From an uncultured Clostridia bacterium (GTDB lineage Bacteria; Bacillota; Clostridia; Christensenellales; Borkfalkiaceae): a stretch of DNA of 64,000 bases. The notes below the pieces were generated by a model that worked only from the letters and a program-made list of their open reading frames with translations, was not told the DNA's origin and did no database searches. The stretch covers positions 31,652 through 95,651 of the forward strand of contig CAKQMB010000010.1 of the NCBI GenBank assembly GCA_934254825.1, written 5' to 3'. Within the stretch, counting starts at the first letter, position 1, and every line of letters begins with the position of its first letter. Below are positions 1 through 7,843 of the stretch, piece by piece. Both the position numbers and the translations under genes were made by a program.

Positions 1-727
1 ATTTTTTGGAAACGCATCAAAAGAAGATTTATGCTATCAAATTGAGACTTTGTTGGCAAATGAAACAACCAAAGAAACCAACAGGTTTAACGTGCATTAT
101 GCAAGAATGGGCGAACCGACATTCAATCTTAACGTTCTTGATTTTACAAAGAACTACTTAAAGAAGTTAGTCCAAAACCACATAAATGCAAAAACAATTC
201 ATCCAGTTGTCTCAACAATGCTTCCAAAATCAAATAAAAACTTAATCCCGTTTCTTATGGAATGGTGCTCAATAAAAAATGATATTTATAATGGCGAAGC
301 TGGATTGCAATTCAGCATCAACACAACCATCGAATTCCAAAGGCAAAAACAATTCAACGGAATGAGCTTATCCCTCGAGGAGATTTCTGCGATTGCGAGA
401 CAACTCCCCTCTCCTCGTGGAAGAAAGTACACACTGAATTTTGCCGTTACAAAAGACACCATCCTTGATGCAAAAGAATTGTCGCGATTGTTCGACAAAG
501 AAAAATTTATTGCAAAAATAACTCCAATCCACAAAACTAACTCAGCTATTACAAATGGTTTCGGCGTTACTACCGAATATACCGACTATGACGTATATAG
601 AGATTTTGAAAAACCTTTGCTTAATGAAGGATGGCAAGTAATTGTATTCGTTCCAAGCGAAGAAGAAGACAGTGATAGAATCACCTGTGGGAATGCATTG
701 ATAAGTGGCTATGTAAAGGGTAAATAG
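1..727 (+). CDS. RlmN/Cfr-like radical SAM protein, C-terminal part (5' end outside window)
   Basis: The frame is open from base 2, so the gene starts upstream; the TTG at 50 is not a credible start. The visible part matches the C-terminal two thirds of the RlmN/Cfr radical SAM methyl-synthase family: a GEPTFN segment where RlmN has GMGEPL-N, HPVVSTMLPK like the SAM-binding VSTVG-P strand, QFSINTT in place of AISLH, and a terminal ITCGNAL that carries the conserved CG with the methyl-accepting cysteine. The CxxxCxxC cluster motif would lie upstream and cannot be checked. Family members methylate C2 or C8 of adenosine in 23S rRNA or tRNA. It ends 3 nt before the PTH2 gene, so the two are probably co-transcribed. 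Base composition is clearly more AT-rich than genes after 1.4 kb, which suggests transfer. The exact RNA target cannot be named. Confidence 0.75.
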   Translation, partial: FFGNASKEDLCYQIETLLANETTKETNRFNVHYARMGEPTFNLNVLDFTKNYLKKLVQNHINAKTIHPVVSTMLPKSNKNLIPFLMEWCSIKNDIYNGEAGLQFSINTTIEFQRQKQFNGMSLSLEEISAIARQLPSPRGRKYTLNFAVTKDTILDAKELSRLFDKEKFIAKITPIHKTNSAITNGFGVTTEYTDYDVYRDFEKPLLNEGWQVIVFVPSEEEDSDRITCGNALISGYVKGK

Positions 728-730
728 AAA

Positions 731-1144
731 ATGAGACAAGTAATTATAGCAAGAAAGGATTTGCAAATGACGCCCGGGAAATTAGCAGCGCAATGTTGTC
801 ACGCTTCTCTCGCCTTTATTACGTCGCCAATGAAAGCAAATCATACAAGAGAATGCGTGATAAAAGACGATGTTTTTGAAAACTGGATTTGCGGAATATT
901 CACAAAGACTATTTGCGAAGCAAAAAACAAGAATCAGCTTATGAAGGCGATTAAAGTAGCAAAAGAGTTAGGACTTGTTGAAAATAAAGACTACTTTTGT
1001 ATACGAGATTGTTGTTTGACTGAACTTACTCCCGAAGAAGTAGACGAAAACGGCGTCGGAAGAGTTTTAACTTGCATAGGCTTTGCTCCTCTCCCTGATG
1101 AAATTGCTCACAAGATAAGTAAAAAGTTCCAACTTTATAAATAA
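731..1144 (+). CDS. PTH2-family peptidyl-tRNA hydrolase (archaeal/eukaryotic type)
   Basis: A 137-residue protein opening MRQVIIARKDLQMTPGKLAA, the PTH2 (Bit1-like) signature in which a basic residue after the first strand and the GKLAAQCCHA helix form the active site. The C-terminal half keeps a CIRDCCLTEL strand and a GRVLTCIGFAPLP segment like the family's TVLGIGP. PTH2 releases peptides from peptidyl-tRNA. Bacteria normally use the unrelated Pth (PTH1), so this is an atypical or accessory copy. It follows the radical SAM gene by 3 nt and shares its AT-rich codon use. The ATG at 731 follows the previous stop directly. The family call is confident; its role in this cell is inference. Confidence 0.8.
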   Translation: MRQVIIARKDLQMTPGKLAAQCCHASLAFITSPMKANHTRECVIKDDVFENWICGIFTKTICEAKNKNQLMKAIKVAKELGLVENKDYFCIRDCCLTELTPEEVDENGVGRVLTCIGFAPLPDEIAHKISKKFQLYK

Positions 1145-1207
1145 AAATTGTCCACGGGAGTTAAAATGCGTGGACACTGGGTGGACAAGAGATTATGGAT
1201 AAACAAC

Positions 1208-1264
1208 ATAAAACACAATATATAGTTATAGTTAAGCCAATTTTATCCACATATTGTGTTTTAT
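1208..1264. repeat. Perfect 14-bp inverted repeat
   Basis: ATAAAACACAATAT at 1208-1221 is exactly inverted at 1251-1264, 29 bp apart, just after the PTH2 gene. It could be the terminator of that transcript or the end of a small element. There is no clear U-run after the right arm on the + strand (TTATTAAAGG follows). Confidence 0.6.
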
Positions 1265-1282
1265 TAAAGGCTGTGCGTTAAT

Positions 1283-1291
1283 TGGTATAAT
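1283..1291 (+). promoter_or_regulatory. Extended -10 promoter (TGGTATAAT) for a possible small RNA
   Basis: TG-N-TATAAT at 1283-1291 is an extended -10 element. No coding frame follows before the terminator at 1366-1408, so a transcript of about 110 nt starting near 1298 is possible. No good -35 is visible. Confidence 0.4.
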
Positions 1292-1330
1292 AGATGCACA
1301 TTTCAGAGCTATAAAAGTTTACGATTTTTA

Positions 1331-1364
1331 TAATATAATTATGACAATAATATAATTATGACAA
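1331..1364. repeat. 17-bp tandem duplication
   Basis: TAATATAATTATGACAA occurs twice head to tail (1331-1347, 1348-1364), just before the terminator hairpin. It looks like a recent slippage duplication in AT-rich intergenic DNA. Confidence 0.8.
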
Positions 1365-1365
1365 T

Positions 1366-1408
1366 AAAAAAGACTGCGTTTTTCTTACGGAATTTACGCA
1401 GTCTTTTG
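1366..1408. terminator. Bidirectional intrinsic terminator
   Basis: AAAAGACTGCG and CGCAGTCTTTT form an 11-bp stem flanked by A and T runs. It serves the minus-strand Wzz-like gene ending at 1440 and could also end any + transcript from 1298. Confidence 0.8.
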
Positions 1409-1439
1409 TTATACAAGTTTTTATAAGCCGAAATATTTT

Positions 1440-2198
1440 TTAATTTTTATTTGCGTGCTTTTTGTTTGCGGCGGACAAGGCTATCAGAACCGCAACGCAA
1501 AGAGATACGGCTACGCCCGCAACGAAAAATACGAGCGTGTATTTGACGACTCTGCTAAATCTCCCCTGCGGTTCCTGCAAAAGAGGTTCGGAAAGAACGG
1601 ATATTCTGTCTGCATAAACTTCGAAAACAGCTTTTTCTCCGTCCTTTTCGTTTACCGTTTCAAGGAAAGAGTCTATTATACATTGAAGCATTTTTTCGGG
1701 ATTATTTACAGTAGATTTAAAGGCAAGGAAAATCTGCGACGACTGACTCGAACACGATAATCCTTTTCTTATTACGCTGAGTTTAACGGGCTTAGCGGCG
1801 GCTTCGAGATAATTTTTATTGTATTTTTCCATTGCCGCGACATATACCACGTCGTTATTCGTGTTGAAAAACGCCAAGGCGTTGTGTGCTATCGTGGTCG
1901 CATAAGAAAGCGCGGCTTCTTCCGCATTGTTCTTGCTGGCGTCGATTATCGTATATTTTTTTCCGTCCGGTCCTTCGATGATTTTCGAAGGTTCGCCGTA
2001 TTCGGTTTCGACCTTTACCGAAAGAGAAGCCGTTGCCGTGTATTCGGTAGCCATGAAAAAATACGAATAAACGGCGCCGAGAGCCGACATAGCGACGACA
2101 ATGGCAATAAAAAGAACGAACTTTTTCTTTATTACGGCAAAAACGTCCGCAAACGAAATCACGTTATCTTCTTTTTTAATTACGTTTTCTTCCTGCAT
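1440..2198 (-). CDS. Wzz/YveK-like membrane protein (chain-length determinant family)
   Basis: A 252-residue protein with the Wzz layout: a short cytoplasmic N terminus, a membrane segment at about residues 21-42, a long extracytoplasmic region, and a second membrane segment about 25 residues before a basic C-terminal tail (KKHANKN). Proteins of this type regulate polysaccharide chain length or act as co-activators of BY-kinases. The start is placed at the ATG at 2198, which has AAAGGGG 5 nt upstream; a longer in-frame ORF reaching 2342 has no comparable site. No kinase, polymerase or glycosyltransferase gene lies beside it, so it is an orphan here. The assignment rests on topology and weak similarity, so the exact role is uncertain. 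Confidence 0.6.
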   Translation of the reverse strand: MQEENVIKKEDNVISFADVFAVIKKKFVLFIAIVVAMSALGAVYSYFFMATEYTATASLSVKVETEYGEPSKIIEGPDGKKYTIIDASKNNAEEAALSYATTIAHNALAFFNTNNDVVYVAAMEKYNKNYLEAAAKPVKLSVIRKGLSCSSQSSQIFLAFKSTVNNPEKMLQCIIDSFLETVNEKDGEKAVFEVYADRISVLSEPLLQEPQGRFSRVVKYTLVFFVAGVAVSLCVAVLIALSAANKKHANKN

Positions 2199-2325
2199 AA
2201 AAACCCCTTTGATATTTTTTGTTTTTCCGACAAATCGCAAAAGCTCCCTGTCCGATAAATAATAGCACATTATTAAATGTTTGTAAAGCGTTTTAGTCGT
2301 ATCACCGTTTCGGGTTCTCCGCTTT

Positions 2326-2604
2326 ATGCCAAACAAGAACAATACAAACTATGCCAAAACGCCACAATTTTCGCGCTTTTTGTTAAATTCTCGCTTGAAG
2401 TACATATAGTACGTCTGCGTTCGCCTTTACCAAAAATCATCGAAAATATCGGCGTTTTGGTTGCGGGCAAGTCTGACGGCGAGTTTTTAGGCTAAGACAA
2501 GACACGCGAACGGGTTAATACTTAATGTATAAGCCGCGAGCGTAACGACGTATTAGTCAAAAATTCGCCGTCAGACCATGGTTCGTATTATTCTTGTCTG
2601 GCAT
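2326..2604 (+). repeat. Dispersed palindromic element, copy A (full length, 279 bp)
   Basis: A non-coding element bounded by 28-bp imperfect terminal inverted repeats (2326-2353 and 2577-2604, 24 of 28 matched). Inside are a second stem (CCAAAACGCC at 2354-2363 with GGCGTTTTGG at 2451-2460, extending to about 17 of 20) and a third stem (2472-2495 with 2553-2575, sharing GACGGCGA and the TTTTTAGGCTAA arm). The core at 2354-2463 is about 85% identical to copy C at 50183-50292 on the opposite strand. No transposase and no convincing ORF lie inside. It fills the 460-bp gap between the Wzz-like gene and rarA. Confidence 0.85.
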
Positions 2605-2660
2605 GCCGGATAAGAACAATACAAACTATGCCAAAACGCCGCAATTTGCACGCTTTTTGT
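2603..2660 (+). repeat. Dispersed palindromic element, fragment B (left end)
   Basis: The left 58 bp of the element recur directly after copy A: the stretch AAGAACAATACAAACTATGC and the following CCAAAACGCC are repeated almost exactly. The fragment runs up to the stop codon of rarA at 2660. It is either a truncated second insertion or the remnant of a tandem duplication. Confidence 0.8.
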
Positions 2661-3970
2661 CATTTTCCGCGCTTTTCGCGAAGTTTTTTTACTTCCGTTT
2701 CGAAACCGTTATTCCCGGGTTTATAAAAAACGCTGCCTTTAAGCGAATCGGGAAGGTACTGCTGTTCGACGTAACCGCCGTAATCGTGCGGATATTTATA
2801 CTCCCTGCTCTTCGCTTTCGCTTCTTTATCGCCGAAAACGGCGTTCCTTATGTGCATCGGAACGGTATCGTCCTTCGTGCTTTCCGCCGCCGCCTGCGCC
2901 GCGTTCATCGCAACGACCACGGAATTGGATTTCGGAGCTTCGCACACATAAATTATCGCTTCCGACAAAGGGAGCAACCCCTCGGGGTATCCCATATTCT
3001 GAAACGCGGTCATCGCGCTCGAACAAACTATGAGCGCCCTCGGATCAGCCATACCGACGTCCTCCGCGGAATGCGCGAGAAGTCTTCTGAAAATAAGAAG
3101 CGGATCGCCGCCGCCCGAAATAATTCTGTGGGCGTAATAAAGCGCGGCGTCGCTGTCGCTGCCTCTTAACGACTTGCAGAACGCGCTTAACATATCGTAA
3201 TAGGAGTTTTCGTCATACGAAAGCGCCTTTCTCTGAATGGACTGCTCCGCGTCTTTCAGCGTGACGGTGATTTTACCGTTTTTGTCGGCTTCGGTGGTCA
3301 AAACCGCAAGTTCCAAGGCGTTGTAAGCCGTTCTCAGATCTCCGCCGCTCATAGAAGCGATATGATTTAACGCCTCGTCTTTCACTTCGAGATTAAATTC
3401 GCCATAGCCGCGTTTTTTATCGTTTATCGCTCTTAAAAGAGCTTTTTTGACAGTCTCGTCGTCCAGCCTTTTAAACTCGAAGACCCTGCACCTCGAAACT
3501 ATTGCGGGCGTCATTGCCGCATAAGGATTTTCGGTCGTAGAACCGATGAAAATAATCGTTCCCTGCTCGATTGCGGGGAGAAGACTGTCGGACTGAGTTT
3601 TGCTGAACCGGTGGCATTCGTCGAGAAGAAGATATGTCTTTTTGCCGTAAAGTTTAAGGTTTTCCCGAGCTTCGTCCACGGCTTTTTTTACGTCCGCAAC
3701 GCCGCTCGAAACGGCGTTCAACTTGACGAAATTGCCGCTTGTGGAATTAGCTATGATATTTGCGAGCGTGGTTTTGCCCGTTCCGGGAGGTCCCCAGAAA
3801 ATGCAACTGCCCACTTTGTCGAGCGAAATCGCCCTGCGAAGCAAGCTGTTATCCTCGCAAATATGGCTCTGCCCCAAAAACTCGCGGAGCGAGACGGGTC
3901 TCATCCTCTCCGCCAAAGGGGCGTTCGCTTTATTTTTTTCTTCGTTTATTACATCGAAAATATCGTACAT
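2660..3970 (-). CDS. rarA: Replication-associated recombination protein A (RarA/MgsA AAA+ ATPase)
   Basis: A 436-residue AAA+ ATPase with the RarA opening (PLAERMRPVSLREFLGQ), Walker A WGPPGTGKTT at about residues 59-68, a DECHR Walker B near residue 118, a sensor-1 GSTTENP, and the C-terminal tetramerisation/clamp-loader-like region with HAEDVG and PHDYGGYVEQQYLP. RarA acts at stalled replication forks together with SSB. GAGG precedes the ATG at 3970. It is divergent from ylbJ, with 41 bp between the starts. The 3' end runs into fragment B of the palindromic repeat, but the C-terminal sequence is of normal length and looks intact. Confidence 0.95.
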   Translation of the reverse strand: MYDIFDVINEEKNKANAPLAERMRPVSLREFLGQSHICEDNSLLRRAISLDKVGSCIFWGPPGTGKTTLANIIANSTSGNFVKLNAVSSGVADVKKAVDEARENLKLYGKKTYLLLDECHRFSKTQSDSLLPAIEQGTIIFIGSTTENPYAAMTPAIVSRCRVFEFKRLDDETVKKALLRAINDKKRGYGEFNLEVKDEALNHIASMSGGDLRTAYNALELAVLTTEADKNGKITVTLKDAEQSIQRKALSYDENSYYDMLSAFCKSLRGSDSDAALYYAHRIISGGGDPLLIFRRLLAHSAEDVGMADPRALIVCSSAMTAFQNMGYPEGLLPLSEAIIYVCEAPKSNSVVVAMNAAQAAAESTKDDTVPMHIRNAVFGDKEAKAKSREYKYPHDYGGYVEQQYLPDSLKGSVFYKPGNNGFETEVKKLREKRGK

Positions 3971-4011
3971 TTTTTCCTCATTTTTTCAAAGCTTCGGCAG
4001 TATGATAAACT

Positions 4012-5004
4012 ATGAACAAAATTTTTACCGCAAACAGATTTTTCAAATTCATTGTCGCCGCCGTCGTTTCGGCGTGCATGCTCGTCATTCTGTTTCGCCC
4101 CGAAATTTATATTTCATCGGCTTTCGAAGGAATAAAACTATGGGCGATCGTGGTCTTGCCGTCGCTTTTGCCATTTTTCTTCTGCACCGCACTGCTTTCG
4201 CAAACGGGCGTAACGAACAAAACGGCAAGACTTCTCGAAAAGCCTTGCAAATTTCTGTTCCGAACGAGCGGTTATGCCGCTTACGCGTTTTTGACGAGCG
4301 TTTTGTCGGGTTATCCCGTAGGCGCGAAGATCATAGGCGATCTCGGCGAAAACGGACTTATAAGCAAGGACGAAGCGACGAAAATGTCGGCTTTTTGTTC
4401 CACGTCGGGTCCGCTTTTTATCGCGGGGAGCGTCGGAACGGGTATGTTCGGTTCGGCAAAAGCGGGAAGATTTCTGCTTTTGATCCATATTCTCTCCGCC
4501 GTAACCGTGGGGCTGATTTTTCGATTTATCGGGAAACCGAATACCGCCGAAAACGGAAAAACCGTCTCCGAAACCCGTCGGAAGACAAGCGACAACGTTC
4601 TTTACGATTGCGTTTTTTCCTCGGTCGTTTCGATTGCGGTCGTCGGCGGGTTTATATGCGTGTTTTATGTTTTAGCCGATATCGCCGAAAATAACGATCT
4701 GCTTTTCCCCGTCCGTAAAATCGTTGAATTTATTACGGGAAGCACAGAACTTTCGAAAGCCTTTTCTTACGGACTTATCGAATGCACAAGGGGTTGCAAA
4801 ATGCTTGCAAACTGCGGTTTATCGACTTATAGCCTCACTTTTGCTTCTATGCTCATCGCTTTCGGGGGCGTTTCCGTTCTCGTTCAATCGATAAGTTTTC
4901 TTAAAAAAGCTGGCGTTAAAATCTCGTATTTTTTGTCGGCAAAAGCCGTTCAGACGCTACTTGCCGCGATCTACTGCGTTGTTTTATATCGTATGTTTTT
5001 CTGA
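4012..5004 (+). CDS. ylbJ: Sporulation integral membrane protein YlbJ
   Basis: A 330-residue polytopic membrane protein of the nucleoside-recognition/Gate family. The YlbJ features are an N-terminal membrane anchor followed by GIKLWAIVVLPSLLPFFF, then LSGYPVGAKIIGDL and the FCSTSGPLFIAGSVG loop, with about eight predicted membrane segments. In Bacillus ylbJ belongs to the sigma-E regulon and is needed for heat-resistant spores, so the gene points to a spore-forming lineage. No strong Shine-Dalgarno is visible before the ATG, and the promoter would have to lie within the start of rarA. It converges on coaD, its syntenic partner (ylbI) in Bacillus. Confidence 0.9.
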   Translation: MNKIFTANRFFKFIVAAVVSACMLVILFRPEIYISSAFEGIKLWAIVVLPSLLPFFFCTALLSQTGVTNKTARLLEKPCKFLFRTSGYAAYAFLTSVLSGYPVGAKIIGDLGENGLISKDEATKMSAFCSTSGPLFIAGSVGTGMFGSAKAGRFLLLIHILSAVTVGLIFRFIGKPNTAENGKTVSETRRKTSDNVLYDCVFSSVVSIAVVGGFICVFYVLADIAENNDLLFPVRKIVEFITGSTELSKAFSYGLIECTRGCKMLANCGLSTYSLTFASMLIAFGGVSVLVQSISFLKKAGVKISYFLSAKAVQTLLAAIYCVVLYRMFF

Positions 5005-5042
5005 AACAAAATCTTTGCGACGTAAAAGCGTTTTCGGCGAAG

Positions 5043-5504
5043 TTATAACAGACCGACAATCTCGTCGGGAACATACCTGTCGGCGTTTCTGCCGAACTTT
5101 AAAAGCTCTCTTACGACCGACGAACTGACCTGAACGTTAAGATCGCTGCACGGCATATAAACGGTGACGATTTCGGGCATAAGTTCGGAATTCACGAAAT
5201 TCATTTCGTTTTCGTACTCGTAGTCCCTGCCGTTTCTGAGTCCTCTCACGTTGTATTTCGCGCCCTCTTTCAAAAGAAGATCGACGAGAAGCCCCTCGTG
5301 ATACAAGACTTTTACGTTTTTATACTTCGCACAGGTCTTTTTGAGAAAATCAAGCCTTTTTTCGACGGAAAACATCGTCGTTTTATTGACGTTCACGCAA
5401 ATCGCGACGATAACCTCATCGAAAAGCTCGGAGCATTTCGCGATGATTTCTTCGTGTCCTTTCGTTACGGGATCGAACGTTCCCGCAAAAACGCACTTTT
5501 TCAT
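5043..5504 (-). CDS. coaD: Phosphopantetheine adenylyltransferase
   Basis: A 153-residue CoaD of normal length. The FAGTFDPVTKGHEEII opening contains the nucleotidyltransferase T/HxGH site (TKGH at about residues 14-17); VRGLRNGRDYEYE and the SSSVVREL segment are also diagnostic. It makes dephospho-CoA from 4'-phosphopantetheine and ATP in the cytoplasm. AAGGAG lies 7 nt before the ATG. It is the last gene of the queH-rsmD-coaD unit, 10 nt after rsmD, the same pair as Bacillus ylbH-ylbI. Confidence 0.96.
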   Translation of the reverse strand: MKKCVFAGTFDPVTKGHEEIIAKCSELFDEVIVAICVNVNKTTMFSVEKRLDFLKKTCAKYKNVKVLYHEGLLVDLLLKEGAKYNVRGLRNGRDYEYENEMNFVNSELMPEIVTVYMPCSDLNVQVSSSVVRELLKFGRNADRYVPDEIVGLL

Positions 5505-5514
5505 TTCAGTCTCC

Positions 5515-6042
5515 TTAAATCTCCTCGTAAAAATCGAAGACGGCTATGCCGTAAACGCGCGTATCGATAAGTTTTAACCCCTCGATTTCTCCCGCGCTTT
5601 TTCCCGAATGCTCGTAAATAATCCGTCCGCCGTCTTTTAAAAGTCCGTTATCTTTAACGGCTTTAACGACGGGAGTCGCGTCGAGCGCGTAAGGCGGATC
5701 GAGAAAGACGAAATCGAACTTTTCTCTCGTTACGGAAACGTAAGAAAGCGCGTCGCCCTCGTAAACGTCCGCTTTTTCCTTCAAATAAGCGAGATTTTCT
5801 TTAAGAAGTTTTACGCTTTCTTTGGAATTGTCCGCAAAAACGACCTTATTTGCGCCGCGCGAAATCGCTTCCAGACCGATCCCGCCCGTTCCCGAATACA
5901 AATCGAGAAAGTCCGACCCCGCAACGTCGAATTGAATTATATTGAACAACGCTTCTTTCGCCCTGTCGGACGTAGGACGAATATCCCTGCCCTTGAACTC
6001 TTTAAGCGTTCTGCCTCTGTGTTTTCCCGCAATAATTCTCAT
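5515..6042 (-). CDS. rsmD: 16S rRNA (guanine966-N2)-methyltransferase RsmD
   Basis: A 175-residue methyltransferase opening MRIIAGKHRGRTLKEFKG. The RPTSDRAKEALFNI helix, the SAM motif DLYSGTGGIGLEAISRGA at about residues 47-64, and the catalytic DPPY (FVFLDPPYA, near residue 117) identify RsmD. It methylates G966 in the 30S head. It sits 12 nt after queH and 10 nt before coaD on the same strand, so it is probably one transcript. Confidence 0.95.
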   Translation of the reverse strand: MRIIAGKHRGRTLKEFKGRDIRPTSDRAKEALFNIIQFDVAGSDFLDLYSGTGGIGLEAISRGANKVVFADNSKESVKLLKENLAYLKEKADVYEGDALSYVSVTREKFDFVFLDPPYALDATPVVKAVKDNGLLKDGGRIIYEHSGKSAGEIEGLKLIDTRVYGIAVFDFYEEI

Positions 6043-6054
6043 TTTATTCTTCTT

Positions 6055-6675
6055 TTACTCTTCCGTCGTAAGGTGCGAATACTTGGAATAAATGCACCCG
6101 CAATAATGCTGTCTGTACAGTTCGTGTTCTTTGGAAAGCTCGATCGAGCGTTTGTATCCGTTTTCCTTTTTAAAGTCGTTCACAAGGTACTTCGCCGTCG
6201 ACTTCTCGCCGATTTTTAATCCGATTTCGTTGATAATATCGGCGTTTTTATGCGGACTTACCGTAAGCGTTGAGCAAAAATAATCGTAACCGCCCTCTTC
6301 CGCAATCTTAGCGGTTTCCTCTAAACGCATGGAAAAGCAGACTTTGCAACGTTCCCCGCCCTCGGGTTCTTTTTCGAGACCTTTGACTTTTTCGAAAAAT
6401 TCGACGGATCTGTATCTTCCGTCTATAATCCCGATTTTTTCACCGTAAGCTTCTTTAAGAAATCTTTTCTGTTCGTTAAGCCTTAAATTGTATTCTTCGC
6501 TTTCGGTAATGTTCGGATTGAAATAAAAAACCGTAATCGAAAAGAACGGTTCGAGCCGTTCTATAACAGCCGTGGAACAAGGTCCGCAACAACTGTGAAG
6601 CAGAAGAGTTTTCTTCTCTCCGTTAAATTTTTCGATTTCCTTTCTCATTTCGAAATCGTAATTTATTTTGTTCAT
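6055..6675 (-). CDS. queH: Epoxyqueuosine reductase QueH
   Basis: A 206-residue DUF208 protein. The cysteine pairs typical of QueH are all visible: HSCCGPCS near residue 30, GGERCKVCFSMRLEET near residue 109, and YCGCIYS near the C terminus, with the STLTVSPHKN segment between. QueH is the non-cobalamin enzyme for the last step of queuosine tRNA modification and uses a 4Fe-4S cluster and an adjacent iron. AAGGA lies close before the ATG. No other queuosine genes are in the window. It heads the queH-rsmD-coaD run. Confidence 0.93.
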   Translation of the reverse strand: MNKINYDFEMRKEIEKFNGEKKTLLLHSCCGPCSTAVIERLEPFFSITVFYFNPNITESEEYNLRLNEQKRFLKEAYGEKIGIIDGRYRSVEFFEKVKGLEKEPEGGERCKVCFSMRLEETAKIAEEGGYDYFCSTLTVSPHKNADIINEIGLKIGEKSTAKYLVNDFKKENGYKRSIELSKEHELYRQHYCGCIYSKYSHLTTEE

Positions 6676-6726
6676 ATTCCTTAATCAAAACCGAAAAGTC
6701 GGTCTATAAGTCGATTAACTCGCATT

Positions 6727-7734
6727 TTATCGTTTAACAATCTTAATTTTCTTTAAAAGAGCGGTGTTGCCCGCGACCATTCCGCCGCCTACGACGGTTG
6801 CTATTTCCGGATCGTCAGAGATATTCGCCTTTATTGCCATATGCTCTTTGAAATACTCGTCGAGACCGGGAATTCTGCTCGTTCCGCCCGCAAAGAACAC
6901 TCCGCTTCTGCGGATCTCCGCCGAAACTTCCGCGGGAAGCTTTGCGAGAACAAGTTCTATGACCTCAAAAAGTTTATCGAAGAATATCTTCACGGGGAAT
7001 AAAATATCCTGCGAGCAGACCGAAACCGAACGAGGTTTACCGCTCGTTACGTCTCTGCCGCTGATGACCGTTCTCGCGCCGTCGTTTTCGTAAAGACTGG
7101 CAACCTGAATTTTCAAAGACTCTGCCGTTAGCGTACCGATTTTGAGGTTGAAAAACTCCTCGATATGCTTCATAATCATCGCGTCGATATTTCTTCCGCC
7201 CATATTCACGCTCACGCCCGCGATCACTCCGTCGAGCGAGACTGCGGCGATATTTGCGGAAGTGCCGCCGATATCGACCAAAAAACAGGGGTTCGACTCG
7301 CTCAGCGGAACGCCGAGACCCAAAGCCGTTAAAATAGGCGACTCCACAAGGTCGACCGAATAAACGCCCGCGGCGGCAAAAACCCTGAGATATTTCTTTA
7401 TTTCGTCGTTATCGAGACCGCAAGGAACGGATAAAAGAACCTGCGGGCGAAGGCTGAGTTTCCTGAGCGTAATTTTATTCAGGAAATTTTCGAGCATCAT
7501 CGCCGCGATTTTCTCGTTGACGATAAGACCCTCGTTTATCGGGAAAACGGTTGAAGTTTTTCCCGCGGTTTTTCCGATGAGCCTTTTCGCCTCGTTTCCT
7601 ACGGCTTTAACTTTTTTCTTTTGTTGTTCGTCGATGAGAACCACGCTCGGTTCAAACAAAACGACGTTCGCGCCGAGCTGGTATATCGCGGTGTTCACCG
7701 AACCCATATCGACTGCGATTATGTTTCCTCTCAT
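6727..7734 (-). CDS. MreB/Mbl-like actin homologue (divergent)
   Basis: A 335-residue protein with the actin-superfamily nucleotide motifs: VDMGSVNTAIY (phosphate 1) at residues 8-18, INEGLIVN (connect 1), VDIGGTSANIAAVS (phosphate 2) near residue 165, and VFFAGGTSRIPGLDEY (adenosine) near residue 280. MreB-type filaments direct lateral wall synthesis at the membrane. The gene is near maf, as mreB is in many Bacillota, but mreC and mreD are absent from the window and the sequence departs from canonical MreB (for example DMGSVNT for DLGTANT). It may be an Mbl/MreBH-type paralogue. A strong AGGAGAG precedes the ATG, and a 23-bp tandem repeat lies just upstream. Confidence 0.8.
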   Translation of the reverse strand: MRGNIIAVDMGSVNTAIYQLGANVVLFEPSVVLIDEQQKKKVKAVGNEAKRLIGKTAGKTSTVFPINEGLIVNEKIAAMMLENFLNKITLRKLSLRPQVLLSVPCGLDNDEIKKYLRVFAAAGVYSVDLVESPILTALGLGVPLSESNPCFLVDIGGTSANIAAVSLDGVIAGVSVNMGGRNIDAMIMKHIEEFFNLKIGTLTAESLKIQVASLYENDGARTVISGRDVTSGKPRSVSVCSQDILFPVKIFFDKLFEVIELVLAKLPAEVSAEIRRSGVFFAGGTSRIPGLDEYFKEHMAIKANISDDPEIATVVGGGMVAGNTALLKKIKIVKR

Positions 7735-7760
7735 AAAATACTCTCCTGTATCGTCCGTTC

Positions 7761-7806
7761 GGGTAAATACACTGTTTTTGTTTGAGTAAATTCAGTATTT
7801 TTGTTT
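7761..7806. repeat. 23-bp tandem repeat upstream of the mreB-like gene
   Basis: Two adjacent 23-bp units (7761-7783, 7784-7806) of the form GGGTAAATACACTGTTTTTG plus TTT, differing at about four positions, lie 27 bp upstream of the mreB-like start. Their placement in the promoter region makes a regulator-binding role possible, but no known consensus is recognised. Confidence 0.65.
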
Positions 7807-7843
7807 AAGTATATGTTCTGTTTTTCGATTTAAACGCTTAATT

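Noticed and set aside
1..1144. Prophage edge
   Set aside because: Two AT-rich genes alone, with no integrase, structural or lysis gene visible; the window edge prevents a firm call.
1309..1325. TTTCAGAGCTATAAA resembling the start of type II CRISPR repeats
   Set aside because: Only one short copy, with no array, no anti-repeat and no cas genes.
2335..2660. CRISPR-like direct repeats
   Set aside because: The two similar stretches belong to copies A and B of the palindromic element, are about 277 bp apart, and have no regular spacers.
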